Positions 1 through 8,223 of a stretch of DNA of 64,000 nt are shown here, in pieces. The stretch is from CAKVLS01 sp045534265 (GTDB lineage Bacteria; Bacillota; Clostridia; Christensenellales; UBA1242), in assembly GCA_045534265.1 (NCBI GenBank), contig JAZSJH010000007.1, positions 1 through 64,000 on the forward strand, read 5' to 3'. The notes under the pieces are model-generated. The model was not told the origin of the DNA, made no database searches, and worked only from the letters and a program-made list of their open reading frames with translations. Made by a program: the position numbers and the translations under genes. Every line of letters begins with the position of its first letter. Position 1 is the first letter of the stretch.

Positions 1-2133
1 AACATTTTCACTTGGAACCTCACCGGGGAGAATAATTACCTCATCAGATGTTGGCAAGACTGTGCCTTGTGCCCTTTTCTCTCTTGTTGAGGCAGTTACA
101 TTAGAGCCTTGCTCCTCGTTTTCATCATCTACAAGTCCAAGCTCTCTTTCAAGTCTTTTGCGTTCGCTTTCTGCGTCGTTAAAGCTTTGCTTTGCTCTTT
201 CAGCCTTACGCTTGTTTTCTTCCTCGCTTCTCTTTTTCTTTTCAGTAACAAGGTTTTCAACATCCGAAAGAGTTACGCCGTCTTGCATAGCAAGAGCAAA
301 CTGCTCATCATCCATAACCTCATACTTAACTAAGAAGTCAGCAACAAACTTAAGCTTTTCAATATTAGCAGAAAGAACCTCGGTTGCCTTCTTATAGCCA
401 TCATCAACAATTCTCTTAATTTCCTTGTCGATAAGCGCAGCAGTTTCCTGTGAGTAGTCCGGAGTTGCGCCGAAATCTCTACCAAGGAATACCTCACTGC
501 CTGAGTGCTGACCGTACTTGACAGTACCTAAAATCTCACTCATACAGTAAACGGTAATCATTTTTCTTGCTTTATTTGTTACAGATTGAATATCACCTGA
601 TGCACCGCCTGTGTAGTCACCAAAGATAAGCTCCTCTGCAACGCGTCCGCCAAGAGTCATAGCAATTTCCTGCTCCATTTGAGCCTTTGACTCACTATTT
701 TTGTCCTCTGTCGGTGGAACTAATGTATAGCCAAGCGCCCTACCGCTTGGAATAATTGAAATTTGTCTTACTGGGTCAACCAAAGGAAGAATATGGGCAA
801 CTATTGCGTGGCCTGCCTCGTGAATAGCTGTGTTGTACTTTTCCTTCTCGTTCATTCTGTTCTTCTTTTGTGTACCTACTGAAACCTTAACCCAAGCGTC
901 CTCGATTTCACTCATACCAATTAGGTTCTTGTTTCTTCTAGCTGCTAGCAATGCAGCCTCGTTAAGTAGGTTTGCAAGGTCAGCACCTGTAAAGCCTACT
1001 GTTGTTTGAGCAACCTTACGCATATCTACGCTGTTTTCAAACTGCTTGCCCCTTGAATGTACCTTCAAGATAGCCTCTCTGCCAACCATATCAGGATAGC
1101 CGATAGTTACCTGACGGTCAAATCTACCCGGTCTTAAAAGTGCAGGGTCTAATACGTCACTACGGTTTGTTGCTGCAATGACAATGATTCCTTCGTTTGT
1201 TTCAAAACCGTCCATTTGTACAAGAAGTTGGTTTAATGTTTGTTCTCTTTCATCATTACCACCGCCAAGGCCAGCGCCTCTTTGTCTACCAACTGCGTCT
1301 ATTTCGTCAATAAACACAATACAAGGAGCGTTTTTCTTAGCTTGGTCAAACAAGTCTCTTACTCTTGATGCACCAACACCAACAAACATCTCAACAAAGT
1401 CTGAACCACTCATAGAAAAGAATGGAACATTACTCTCACCTGCAATAGCTTTTGCAAGCAATGTCTTACCAGTACCTGGTTGACCTACCAAAAGCACACC
1501 TTTTGGAATCTTAGCACCAAGTTCTGTAAAGTGTTGTGGGTTTTTCAAAAACTCTACAACTTCTTTTAGTTCTTCTTTTTCTTCGTCAATACCAGCTACA
1601 TCACTAAATCTAACTTTAACATTTTGAACAATCTTTGCTCTAGTTTTACCAAAGCTAAGACTCTTGTTATTTGCTCCGCCAATGCTTTTGATAAGCATAA
1701 CTGCCATAACAATAACAATTGTAATACTTATAAACGGAAGTATTCTTTCAAAGAAAGATTGTGTTTGTGGTTTTTCTCTGTAAGTGATATTAAAATCATA
1801 GGTATCTGTTGTGTTAGAGTTAAAGGCATCAATCTTATCCAAAACATCTTCAAGTGTTACCGCACTACTAATTGTAAAATAATAGTCTGCGTTGTTTGGA
1901 AAGTTTTTTACAGTAGAGCCTGTCTTTTTCACCTTAACAGTGTTACCTATAACATAAATTTCCTGAACTTGCCCGTTATCTACCATAGTCATAAAACTAT
2001 TATCTTCGCCGTAGATAGCAATTTCTTTTCCCATACCGCTATTGTCGGTAATATAAAATATCAAAAGTATCGCAAGGATAAATGCAAGAATCCAAGCAAA
2101 ACTTCTAAATCCGCCACTTTTTCTTTTTTCCAT
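1..2133 (-). CDS. ftsH: ATP-dependent zinc metalloprotease FtsH (3' end cut by window edge)
   Basis: FtsH is a membrane-anchored AAA+ protease that degrades misfolded or short-lived membrane and cytosolic proteins. The reading frame runs without a stop from ATG at 2133 to base 1, giving 711 visible residues. An N-terminal membrane segment is followed by an extracytoplasmic part and a second membrane segment near residue 130. The Walker A motif GQPGTGKT is at 217-224, a Walker B FIDEID follows, and the zinc motif HEAGH is at 438-442. The visible C-terminus is a long, charged, coiled-coil-like tail (about residues 560-711), longer than in a typical 600-650 residue FtsH. An SD (AAGGAGAC) lies just before the ATG. 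Identification is firm; the true C-terminus is not visible. Confidence 0.97.
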   Translation of the reverse strand, partial: MEKRKSGGFRSFAWILAFILAILLIFYITDNSGMGKEIAIYGEDNSFMTMVDNGQVQEIYVIGNTVKVKKTGSTVKNFPNNADYYFTISSAVTLEDVLDKIDAFNSNTTDTYDFNITYREKPQTQSFFERILPFISITIVIVMAVMLIKSIGGANNKSLSFGKTRAKIVQNVKVRFSDVAGIDEEKEELKEVVEFLKNPQHFTELGAKIPKGVLLVGQPGTGKTLLAKAIAGESNVPFFSMSGSDFVEMFVGVGASRVRDLFDQAKKNAPCIVFIDEIDAVGRQRGAGLGGGNDEREQTLNQLLVQMDGFETNEGIIVIAATNRSDVLDPALLRPGRFDRQVTIGYPDMVGREAILKVHSRGKQFENSVDMRKVAQTTVGFTGADLANLLNEAALLAARRNKNLIGMSEIEDAWVKVSVGTQKKNRMNEKEKYNTAIHEAGHAIVAHILPLVDPVRQISIIPSGRALGYTLVPPTEDKNSESKAQMEQEIAMTLGGRVAEELIFGDYTGGASGDIQSVTNKARKMITVYCMSEILGTVKYGQHSGSEVFLGRDFGATPDYSQETAALIDKEIKRIVDDGYKKATEVLSANIEKLKFVADFLVKYEVMDDEQFALAMQDGVTLSDVENLVTEKKKRSEEENKRKAERAKQSFNDAESERKRLERELGLVDDENEEQGSNVTASTREKRAQGTVLPTSDEVIILPGEVPSENV

Positions 2134-2162
2134 TTTGTCTCCTTAAATTAAAACGCTAGTAT

Positions 2163-2191
2163 ATTTTATCATAGCAAAAAACTTTCTGCAA
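2163..2191 (-). promoter_or_regulatory. Predicted ftsH promoter
   Basis: On the minus strand, TTGCAG (2191-2186), a 17-nt spacer and TAAAAT (2168-2163) with an extended TG motif lie about 30 nt before the ftsH ATG. The rest of the 2134-2441 gap is AT-rich and holds only this promoter and the cvpA-side terminator. Confidence 0.6.
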
Positions 2192-2400
2192 TTATTTTTA
2201 AGAGTTTATTATAATATATTATATATTTTGTTACATAAATATACTGCCAAAACATATTTTTTACAAAAAATGCATTTATAACATAGCTTAAAAAATGGTC
2301 ATTTTTTTCAAATATTAAAAACCTTCTTTTGCAAAAAAAATATTTTATTACCCGACAATTAATATAACACCATAATATAAACTAATTATTAACTTTAGTC

Positions 2401-2436
2401 AAAAAAAGCAGGGATATTACCCCCTGCCCTTTTTTA
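2401..2436 (-). terminator. Intrinsic terminator after the CvpA-like gene
   Basis: A GCAGGG/CCCTGC stem (2408-2413 with 2422-2427) lies directly downstream of the minus-strand stop at 2442. It is flanked by A and T runs on both sides, so it could act in both directions. Confidence 0.8.
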
Positions 2437-2441
2437 TTATT

Positions 2442-3698
2442 TTATGGTGTAACAACTGCTGTTGTTTGAGTTATTTGAGCATCAGCTTCTGCAGTAGCAT
2501 TATACTCTGTTATTGCCGCTTGAATGCTTGTTAGTTCTGTATCTTCTGTATAAGTAATCTTGTAGTCACTATCAAATAGATAGTTGTCCATATCAACATC
2601 AGCATCTACAACTTTGAACACAACAACTTTTTCTGTCATATCAACATAGAAGTAATTGATATCAGCAAACATAGCCTTTACTTCGTCCAAAGTTTTTTCT
2701 ACAGCAACTTCTTGATATACGACTGTTATAGGATCTGTATTTGCAGTAATAAGATCAGTAATTTGTGTATATTCGGCTCCTGTTGTATATTCTACAAAGA
2801 AGTCGCCAACTGATGAATAATTAGTTGCGTTAAGCTCTGCATCTGCAAAATAAATAGCACCAGATTCTGCTCCGCCATCTCTCATAATGTAGGCATAAGT
2901 AACTCCTGCCAAATTATCTGCAGTAAAGTCCGCAATATCTACACGAGTTGGCTCAACCGGAGCTGGAATATCATTCTTTCCTAGTTTGTCATCAATATAT
3001 TCGCTTACATTGTAATTAATAAAATCATAATACTTTTGGAATGCCTTTGTTTCGCTTGTAATACTATCAATTTTTGCATCAATAGATGGAACAAAGTAAC
3101 CCATAACTGTTGCAATAACAGCTACAATTCCAGAATACAAAAGACCTTTAGCTAAGCCAAAAACAAAACCTAAAACTTTATCAATAGCTCCAAAAATTTT
3201 AACTTCAGTGATTTTGTCAGAAAGTTTTTCTAGTATCTTCAAAATAATACGGATAAGAACAAATGCCACCACAAAAGCAATAACTGTTGTCAAAACCGCC
3301 GCAATCTTACCACCCAAAACAGCACCAACTTTCTCGCCTTCTGGAATGTTTGCGCCTTTCAAAAGCATATTTGCAAGTTTTTGAACAATACCACTTACAC
3401 CGCTTGCGCTCATCTCTCCACTAATATCAGCAAAACTTTCTCCACCTCTTTGCAAAGTAAAGAAATCACTTAAAGAGTATAACCAATCAGCAATTTTACC
3501 CTTTAATGTGGTTGTAAGCTTAAACATAGCTTCAAGCAATTTGCCAAATGGCTCTGCTATCAAAAACGAAATCAAAGCAGATGCTGCAGTACCGACAACT
3601 GAGATTGCCGATTTCAAGAAGCCTTTGTACAAACCTATAACTGCAAGTAGTACAATAAGTGCTACAAAAACAATGTCTACAATACTAGATACACTCAT
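2442..3698 (-). CDS. CvpA-family membrane protein with long C-terminal extension
   Basis: The N-terminal half has the layout of CvpA (colicin V production) proteins: membrane helices at about 5-24, 30-48, 130-155 and 175-203. Proteins of this family are often near 200 residues. This one is 418, with an extra soluble domain (about 210-418) ending in an Ala/Thr/Glu-rich stretch. I chose the ATG at 3698 (MSVSS) because AGGAGAG precedes it at good spacing; an in-frame ATG 12 codons upstream has no such signal. The molecular function of CvpA proteins is poorly defined; links to envelope integrity are from the literature. It is transcribed away from the parS region and has its own terminator. Confidence 0.75.
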   Translation of the reverse strand: MSVSSIVDIVFVALIVLLAVIGLYKGFLKSAISVVGTAASALISFLIAEPFGKLLEAMFKLTTTLKGKIADWLYSLSDFFTLQRGGESFADISGEMSASGVSGIVQKLANMLLKGANIPEGEKVGAVLGGKIAAVLTTVIAFVVAFVLIRIILKILEKLSDKITEVKIFGAIDKVLGFVFGLAKGLLYSGIVAVIATVMGYFVPSIDAKIDSITSETKAFQKYYDFINYNVSEYIDDKLGKNDIPAPVEPTRVDIADFTADNLAGVTYAYIMRDGGAESGAIYFADAELNATNYSSVGDFFVEYTTGAEYTQITDLITANTDPITVVYQEVAVEKTLDEVKAMFADINYFYVDMTEKVVVFKVVDADVDMDNYLFDSDYKITYTEDTELTSIQAAITEYNATAEADAQITQTTAVVTP

Positions 3699-4145
3699 AT
3701 TATCTCTCCTAAATATATAATAACATATAAGCAAATTTTTGTCATTACATTTTTGATTTTATTTTGCTTTATTATGTTAACTATCCAAACACATAAGCCT
3801 TAACAAATTCACCCCCAAAAAAACTTTCTAGCATCTAATTTTTTCGTGCAAATTAAACTAAATTTTGAGCCATCAAAACATAATTAAAAAAATAAATATC
3901 TCTAAAATAAAATTTATAATACTAAATTACACAAATAATTATTAATAACAAAATACAAAATATTAAATCAATAAATTAATCAATTGTGAAACATATAATA
4001 TGTTATGTTTATATAACTTATAAAATAATGCACTATATTATAAATTAGCTTAGCACTAATATATTATATGCGTGAAACATTTTTGTATAATCAATGAATC
4101 AAGCCGAGTACTATGCAAAAATAATTTACAATTATATATACTATA

Positions 4146-4199
4146 ATTTATTTTTCTAAATCAATAATATAAAATAGATTTATTTTTCTAAATCAATAA
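4146..4199. repeat. 22-bp direct repeat, two copies
   Basis: The 22-mer beginning ATTTATTTTTCTAAATC occurs identically at 4146-4167 and 4178-4199, a 32-bp period, within the AT-rich non-coding region. No known binding site was recognised. Confidence 0.8.
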
Positions 4200-4799
4200 A
4201 TGAGAGTAATGACTACAATTTTACGAATTTCGAATGAGCTTTCGACAGGATAATTTTATAATTATTTTTTCTAATTTTTATAATAAATCTTAGCTAGCTT
4301 ACATATAATATTTAATTATTAAATTACGTAATTTTACAATCAACCAATAGCTATTTTTCTGTCAATATGGTAACCTTATATATTATTTAGGTTTATTATT
4401 TTTTTTTACACTTTAATGTTTATATTTATTATATTTAAACTTTGTTATTTATACTAAACAAGTATATAAACAACAAAATAACGCCATTATTGATAAATTT
4501 CACCTTATAAAAGCCAAATCGAGCAATTTTATAGCAATGTTTAATGTTTTACAAAAAATAAAATTTATTATACTAACGCAGAAAAAAATTTATCAGTTGC
4601 AATTTGTACAACTTTATATATTTTTTATATTTGACCTATATTATTTTTCAATGATTATTTATAAAAATATTTTCAGCCAATACTTTTCAATATTTTTTAA
4701 GTGGAGTAGAGTAAAAAATTTTTGATTTTTTTAGGTGAATCAACAATTTTTTAGGTAGAACCACACCAAAATTTAAGAAAATCCACAAAACCAACTTTT

Positions 4800-4970
4800 T
4801 TCGGACAATTTTTACATATCACCCCGTTTGAGCCGTTTATTTGGCCTGTATGACACGAAAGTGTTTATTCGATAATTTATTCGACCAACCCTTGTTTCGC
4901 CAGCTACAGAAAGCCAATTTTTAGTGGGGCGCAGCTTATTTTACAAATTTTTGTAAAATTTTATAAATCA
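4800..4970. other. GC-richer patch in the non-coding region, possible structured RNA or relic
   Basis: Base composition rises here compared with the surrounding 80% or more AT sequence. The patch holds a small ACAC-GAAA-GTGT hairpin with a GNRA-type loop near 4853-4864. An 18-22 bp palindrome built on TTTTACAAA lies at about 4938-4959. It matches no RNA family I can recognise: the RNase P, SRP, tmRNA and 6S hallmarks are absent. It could be a decayed gene or an unknown RNA. Confidence 0.3.
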
Positions 4971-5154
4971 CAGCCAAATAAAGCGATTTTTTATAATTCG
5001 TACAATAAGCAAAATCATCTAAATTGAAAAACACTACGAATTCTCAAACGAAACAACTTGCAAAAAAACACTCTCAAACGATCTGAGTTATAAAAACTAC
5101 AAGCCACGTAAATTGTAAAAATAAAAAACACTACCAATATTAAAAACACCATTT

Positions 5155-5196
5155 TAATTAATTATAAAATACGAGTAATTAATTATAAAATACAAG
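5155..5196. repeat. 21-bp tandem repeat, two copies
   Basis: TAATTAATTATAAAATAC plus three bases occurs head-to-tail at 5155-5175 and 5176-5196, with 20 of 21 bases identical. It lies about 225 bp to the left of the first parS site. Confidence 0.75.
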
Positions 5197-5420
5197 CAGA
5201 GTAATCATCTTCTTGTAGTAAGAAATTAAGCAATTATAAAATAATAAATCACTTTTGCAAGTTTTAGCTATTATATTTATTAGAAAAACACATTTGCAAA
5301 AAAAAGTGCCTAAATAGCTAAATAAACGCATTGCTTCAACTGGCACTATTAGTTTTTTAGCAAAAAACACTTATTTTTTTACCATTTTAATCTTTTATTA
5401 TCTATAAGAAAAATCCCGAT

Positions 5421-5436
5421 TGTTTCACGTGGAACA
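5421..5436 (+). promoter_or_regulatory. parS site 1
   Basis: TGTTTCACGTGGAACA is an exact member of the conserved chromosomal parS family (consensus TGTTNCACGTGAAACA and its variants), the loading site of ParB. Confidence 0.95.
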
Positions 5437-5598
5437 CTTCCTGCTAGATCATACACCGAAACCTTTACAATAATATCTTTTAATTAAAGAAATATTTTCC
5501 CTATAAAAATAGTAGAGTAGACTTACAACATCAAACACATATTTCTACATTATTAATAATCCGCACTACACCTGTTTTGCGTAAAGTGTTATAAATAA

Positions 5599-5614
5599 TG
5601 TTCCACGTGAAACA
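5599..5614 (-). promoter_or_regulatory. parS site 2
   Basis: TGTTCCACGTGAAACA is the reverse complement of site 1 and starts 178 bp after it. Confidence 0.95.
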
Positions 5615-5765
5615 ATGAAAACTTTACTGTAGCATATTTATTTCCAACTTTATTTGATATATTAGACAATTATTTATATAAGCAAAAAAATAAACATCAA
5701 TAAAGCTATAAATTACATTTTTAGCCTTAGCACCTTTGTATTTTTACAGGTTTTTGAAGATAAAA

Positions 5766-5781
5766 TGTTTCACGTGGAACA
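5766..5781 (+). promoter_or_regulatory. parS site 3
   Basis: TGTTTCACGTGGAACA is identical to site 1 and starts 167 bp after site 2. Confidence 0.95.
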
Positions 5782-5960
5782 AAACAACCGTAAAATTAAG
5801 CCAGATTAAATATATAGAATATAATTAAATAAAAGGAAAATATAGGGGAGAATACTTAATTATAACCTAAAGTATAATATTTCATAATGACAGCTTATAG
5901 CGTAATAAGGTTGTGCCGCCTAATAATTAATATATTATAATCCACAGCTACCACTACCTA

Positions 5961-5976
5961 TGTTTCACGTGAAACG
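5961..5976 (+). promoter_or_regulatory. parS site 4
   Basis: TGTTTCACGTGAAACG has the perfectly palindromic core TTTCACGTGAAA with one edge mismatch. It starts 195 bp after site 3. Confidence 0.93.
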
Positions 5977-6143
5977 TTCCGCAGATAAAATCTATCCAAA
6001 TGCAGAGAATATAAAACCTGGTAAAATAATCAGCTCTCTATAATAAATCTAAAAACTAAAAACAGGCTTGTAAAGCTAATCTATATATAAACAAACATAT
6101 GTAAAATTAAACCCGACTTTTTATATAAATCTAAAATGTTTTT

Positions 6144-6159
6144 TGTTTCACGTGGAACA
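6144..6159 (+). promoter_or_regulatory. parS site 5
   Basis: TGTTTCACGTGGAACA is identical to sites 1 and 3. It starts 183 bp after site 4 and about 110 bp beyond the parB stop. Confidence 0.95.
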
Positions 6160-6206
6160 TTTTGAATAGATATTTTTAAGAAAAAAAAAGAGTAAAATTA
6201 TTAAAA

Positions 6207-6246
6207 ATGCAATAAAAAATGCATAGCGCTAATAGTACTATGCATT
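6207..6246 (-). terminator. Terminator of the parA-parB operon
   Basis: The stem AATGCATAG (6218-6226) pairs with CTATGCATT (6238-6246), followed on the minus strand by a U-rich tail. It lies 21 bp past the parB stop. Confidence 0.8.
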
Positions 6247-6267
6247 GTTTTTATTAAGTTTTGAATA

Positions 6268-7215
6268 TTAAAGTTCTTCTGTGCCTTTTTCTCTAAGCTT
6301 TTCGATAAGCTCACAAATTCTATCCAAATCATCTCTGTTGTAGTAATCAATATAGATTCTGCCTTTTCTATCGTTACCGATAGCAGATACTTTAGTTGCA
6401 AATGTTCTTTGCATATTGATAATAAGCTCTTTAAGCTCGATACTTTGCTCTTGAACTTTCTTTGGCTTGTTTGCTTTTGGGTTTAGATATTCTTTAACTG
6501 CCTTTTCAAGTTCTCTAACAGACATTTTATTATCTTGAGCAGCATAGGCAAGCTTAACTTGCATATCTTTATCGTTAATTACCACCAAGCATCTAGCGTG
6601 ACCAGCTGTTAACTTATTCTTTTCGATAAGAGAGATAACTTCTGGAGATAGAGTAAGAAGTCTTAAAGTATTTGCAATAGCAGGGCGGCTCTTACCAATT
6701 CTATCAGCAACTGTTTCTTGTGTGAAGTTATATTCTTCCATAAGCTCTTTGATTGCTCTTGCAGCTTCGATAGGGTTAAGATCTTCTCTTTGAAGGTTTT
6801 CTATAATAGAAACTTCTTTGATTTGTCTTGCTGTATAATTTTTGATTATAACAGGAACTGTTCTAAGTCCAGCTATAATAGAAGCTCTAAATCTTCTTTC
6901 ACCAGCGATAATCATATATCTTCCGCCCTGATCATTAACTACGATAGGTGATATAATGCCGTGTTGTTTGATAGACTCGGCAAGCTCTTTTAGAGAGTTT
7001 GCATCAAAAGTCTTTCTTGGTTGGTTTTTGTTTGGATCAATAAGTTTAATATCAATCTCAGCAATTGTCTCACCGTTTACTTGTGGAGCTTGGGCTTGTT
7101 GTTTAACTGGAGTTGAAGCAACAGTTTCTTTTTTTGTTTCTACAACTTCGTCTTTTTCGTCTTCATCAAATACTCCAAATAGAGCATTTAATCCTCTTCC
7201 TAAACCTTTCTTCAT
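6268..7215 (-). CDS. parB: Chromosome partitioning protein ParB
   Basis: ParB is the CTP-dependent DNA clamp that loads at parS, spreads along nearby DNA and recruits SMC and ParA. The start MKKGLGRGLNALFG is the usual ParB opening and has an AAAGGAAG SD. A variable linker (about 15-48) is followed by the N-terminal ParB domain, with the CTP-pocket motif GERRFR at 105-110 and ENLQRE at 139-144. A helix-turn-helix lies at about 165-187 and a C-terminal dimerisation region at about 260-315. The length (315) is normal. It follows parA by 21 bp in one operon and lies next to five parS sites, which supports a chromosomal ParABS system. Confidence 0.98.
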   Translation of the reverse strand: MKKGLGRGLNALFGVFDEDEKDEVVETKKETVASTPVKQQAQAPQVNGETIAEIDIKLIDPNKNQPRKTFDANSLKELAESIKQHGIISPIVVNDQGGRYMIIAGERRFRASIIAGLRTVPVIIKNYTARQIKEVSIIENLQREDLNPIEAARAIKELMEEYNFTQETVADRIGKSRPAIANTLRLLTLSPEVISLIEKNKLTAGHARCLVVINDKDMQVKLAYAAQDNKMSVRELEKAVKEYLNPKANKPKKVQEQSIELKELIINMQRTFATKVSAIGNDRKGRIYIDYYNRDDLDRICELIEKLREKGTEEL

Positions 7216-7236
7216 AATCTTTCTTCCTTTATGCTA

Positions 7237-8037
7237 TTATAATTTTGTATATTTTGTTATTTTTTTATAACTATCTTGGTTTCTTTCCAAAAGTTCCTCT
7301 GTTGCCTCTAGGTATGCAATAGCGCCCTTACATTTTGAATCATAAATAATAATAGGAACGCCATGGCTTGGAGCTTCGGCAAGTCTAATATTGCTAGGGA
7401 TTGCTGTTTTATAAACTTTTGCGCCAAAAAATCTTGTAATTTCTTCTGAAACGCTGTTTACAAGGTTTGATCTTTCATCTTTCATTGTTAAGATAACACC
7501 TTCTACGTCAATTGTAGGGTTTAAGTGTTTTTTAACAAGCTTGATTGTATTCATAAGTTGGCTCAAACCTTCTAGGGCGTAGAAATGACATTGAATAGGT
7601 ATCATAACAGAGTCAGATGCAGAAAGAGCATTAACAGTCAAAAGCCCAAGAGATGGCGGACAGTCGATTAAAATATAATCATAAGAGTTTTTTAGTCTTT
7701 TTAAGATATTTTTAACGACTTGTTCACGAGAATCCATTTGTACAAGTTCAATTTCAGCTCCTGCTAGGTCAACTGTTGCAGGAATAATATCAAGACCTTT
7801 GACCATAGTTGTTTTTACAATGTCTTCTGCTTGAGCTTCGCCAATGATAGCTTCGTACAAAGTCATAATGTCTTTTGCTTTTTCTATTCCAAGACCGGTT
7901 GTTGCATTTCCTTGTTGGTCAATGTCCACAACCAAAACTTTCTTTCCCATAGCAGCAAGGTAGGCTGCCATATTTATACAGGTAGTTGTTTTACCAACAC
8001 CACCTTTTTGGTTTGCAAATGAAATAACTTTTCCCAT
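7237..8037 (-). CDS. parA: Chromosome partitioning ATPase ParA (Soj)
   Basis: ParA is a deviant Walker-type ATPase that binds DNA non-specifically as an ATP dimer and is stimulated by ParB; in Bacillus the homologue Soj also controls DnaA. The deviant Walker A KGGVGKTT is at 11-18, with the signature Lys. VVDIDQQGN (A' motif) is near 38 and LIDCPPS (Walker B) near 123. The length, 266 residues, matches the short chromosomal ParA type without an N-terminal regulator domain. AAAGGAA precedes the ATG. It is first in the parAB operon and divergent from the PHP-domain gene. Confidence 0.98.
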   Translation of the reverse strand: MGKVISFANQKGGVGKTTTCINMAAYLAAMGKKVLVVDIDQQGNATTGLGIEKAKDIMTLYEAIIGEAQAEDIVKTTMVKGLDIIPATVDLAGAEIELVQMDSREQVVKNILKRLKNSYDYILIDCPPSLGLLTVNALSASDSVMIPIQCHFYALEGLSQLMNTIKLVKKHLNPTIDVEGVILTMKDERSNLVNSVSEEITRFFGAKVYKTAIPSNIRLAEAPSHGVPIIIYDSKCKGAIAYLEATEELLERNQDSYKKITKYTKL

Positions 8038-8061
8038 ATAAAAATTCCTTTTAATATTTTT

Positions 8062-8089
8062 ATTATATCATTAAATATAGATTTTGTAA
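8062..8089 (-). promoter_or_regulatory. Predicted parAB promoter
   Basis: TTACAA, 16 nt, then TATAAT (8067-8062) preceded by TGA, on the minus strand. It is divergent from the promoter at 8171-8200. Confidence 0.6.
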
Positions 8090-8170
8090 CTATTTTTTGA
8101 AATATATTTGCTCAAACAGGCAAAAATTAAGCAAAATATCAAGTTTTTTTAACAAAATACAGTCTTGTTT

Positions 8171-8200
8171 TTGACATATTTTAATTTTATATGTTAAAAT
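8171..8200 (+). promoter_or_regulatory. Predicted promoter of the PHP-domain gene
   Basis: TTGACA (8171-8176), an 18-nt spacer and TAAAAT (8195-8200) with extended TG. The SD AAAGGAG lies shortly downstream at about 8211-8217. Confidence 0.65.
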
Positions 8201-8223
8201 GATGGTATAAAAAGGAGAATAAT

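Larger units (their letters stand above)
3699..6206. other. Long AT-rich non-coding region containing the parS array
   Basis: About 2.5 kb with no convincing gene on either strand. The few short open frames (for example 4537-4725 and 5179-5370) are AT-rich, lack good SD sequences and give low-complexity Phe/Ile/Lys/Asn products. The left part (3.7-4.8 kb) is extremely AT-rich with short direct repeats. A more GC-containing patch lies at about 4.80-4.97 kb. The right part (5.42-6.16 kb) carries five parS sites. The position between parB and the CvpA-like gene, about 15 kb from the dnaA region, suggests a centromere-like segregation locus. Confidence 0.75.

Noticed and set aside
4537..5370. Short open frames in the AT-rich region (62 and 63 residues)
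   Set aside because: Low-complexity Phe/Ile/Lys products, no convincing SD, and no similarity to any family I know.
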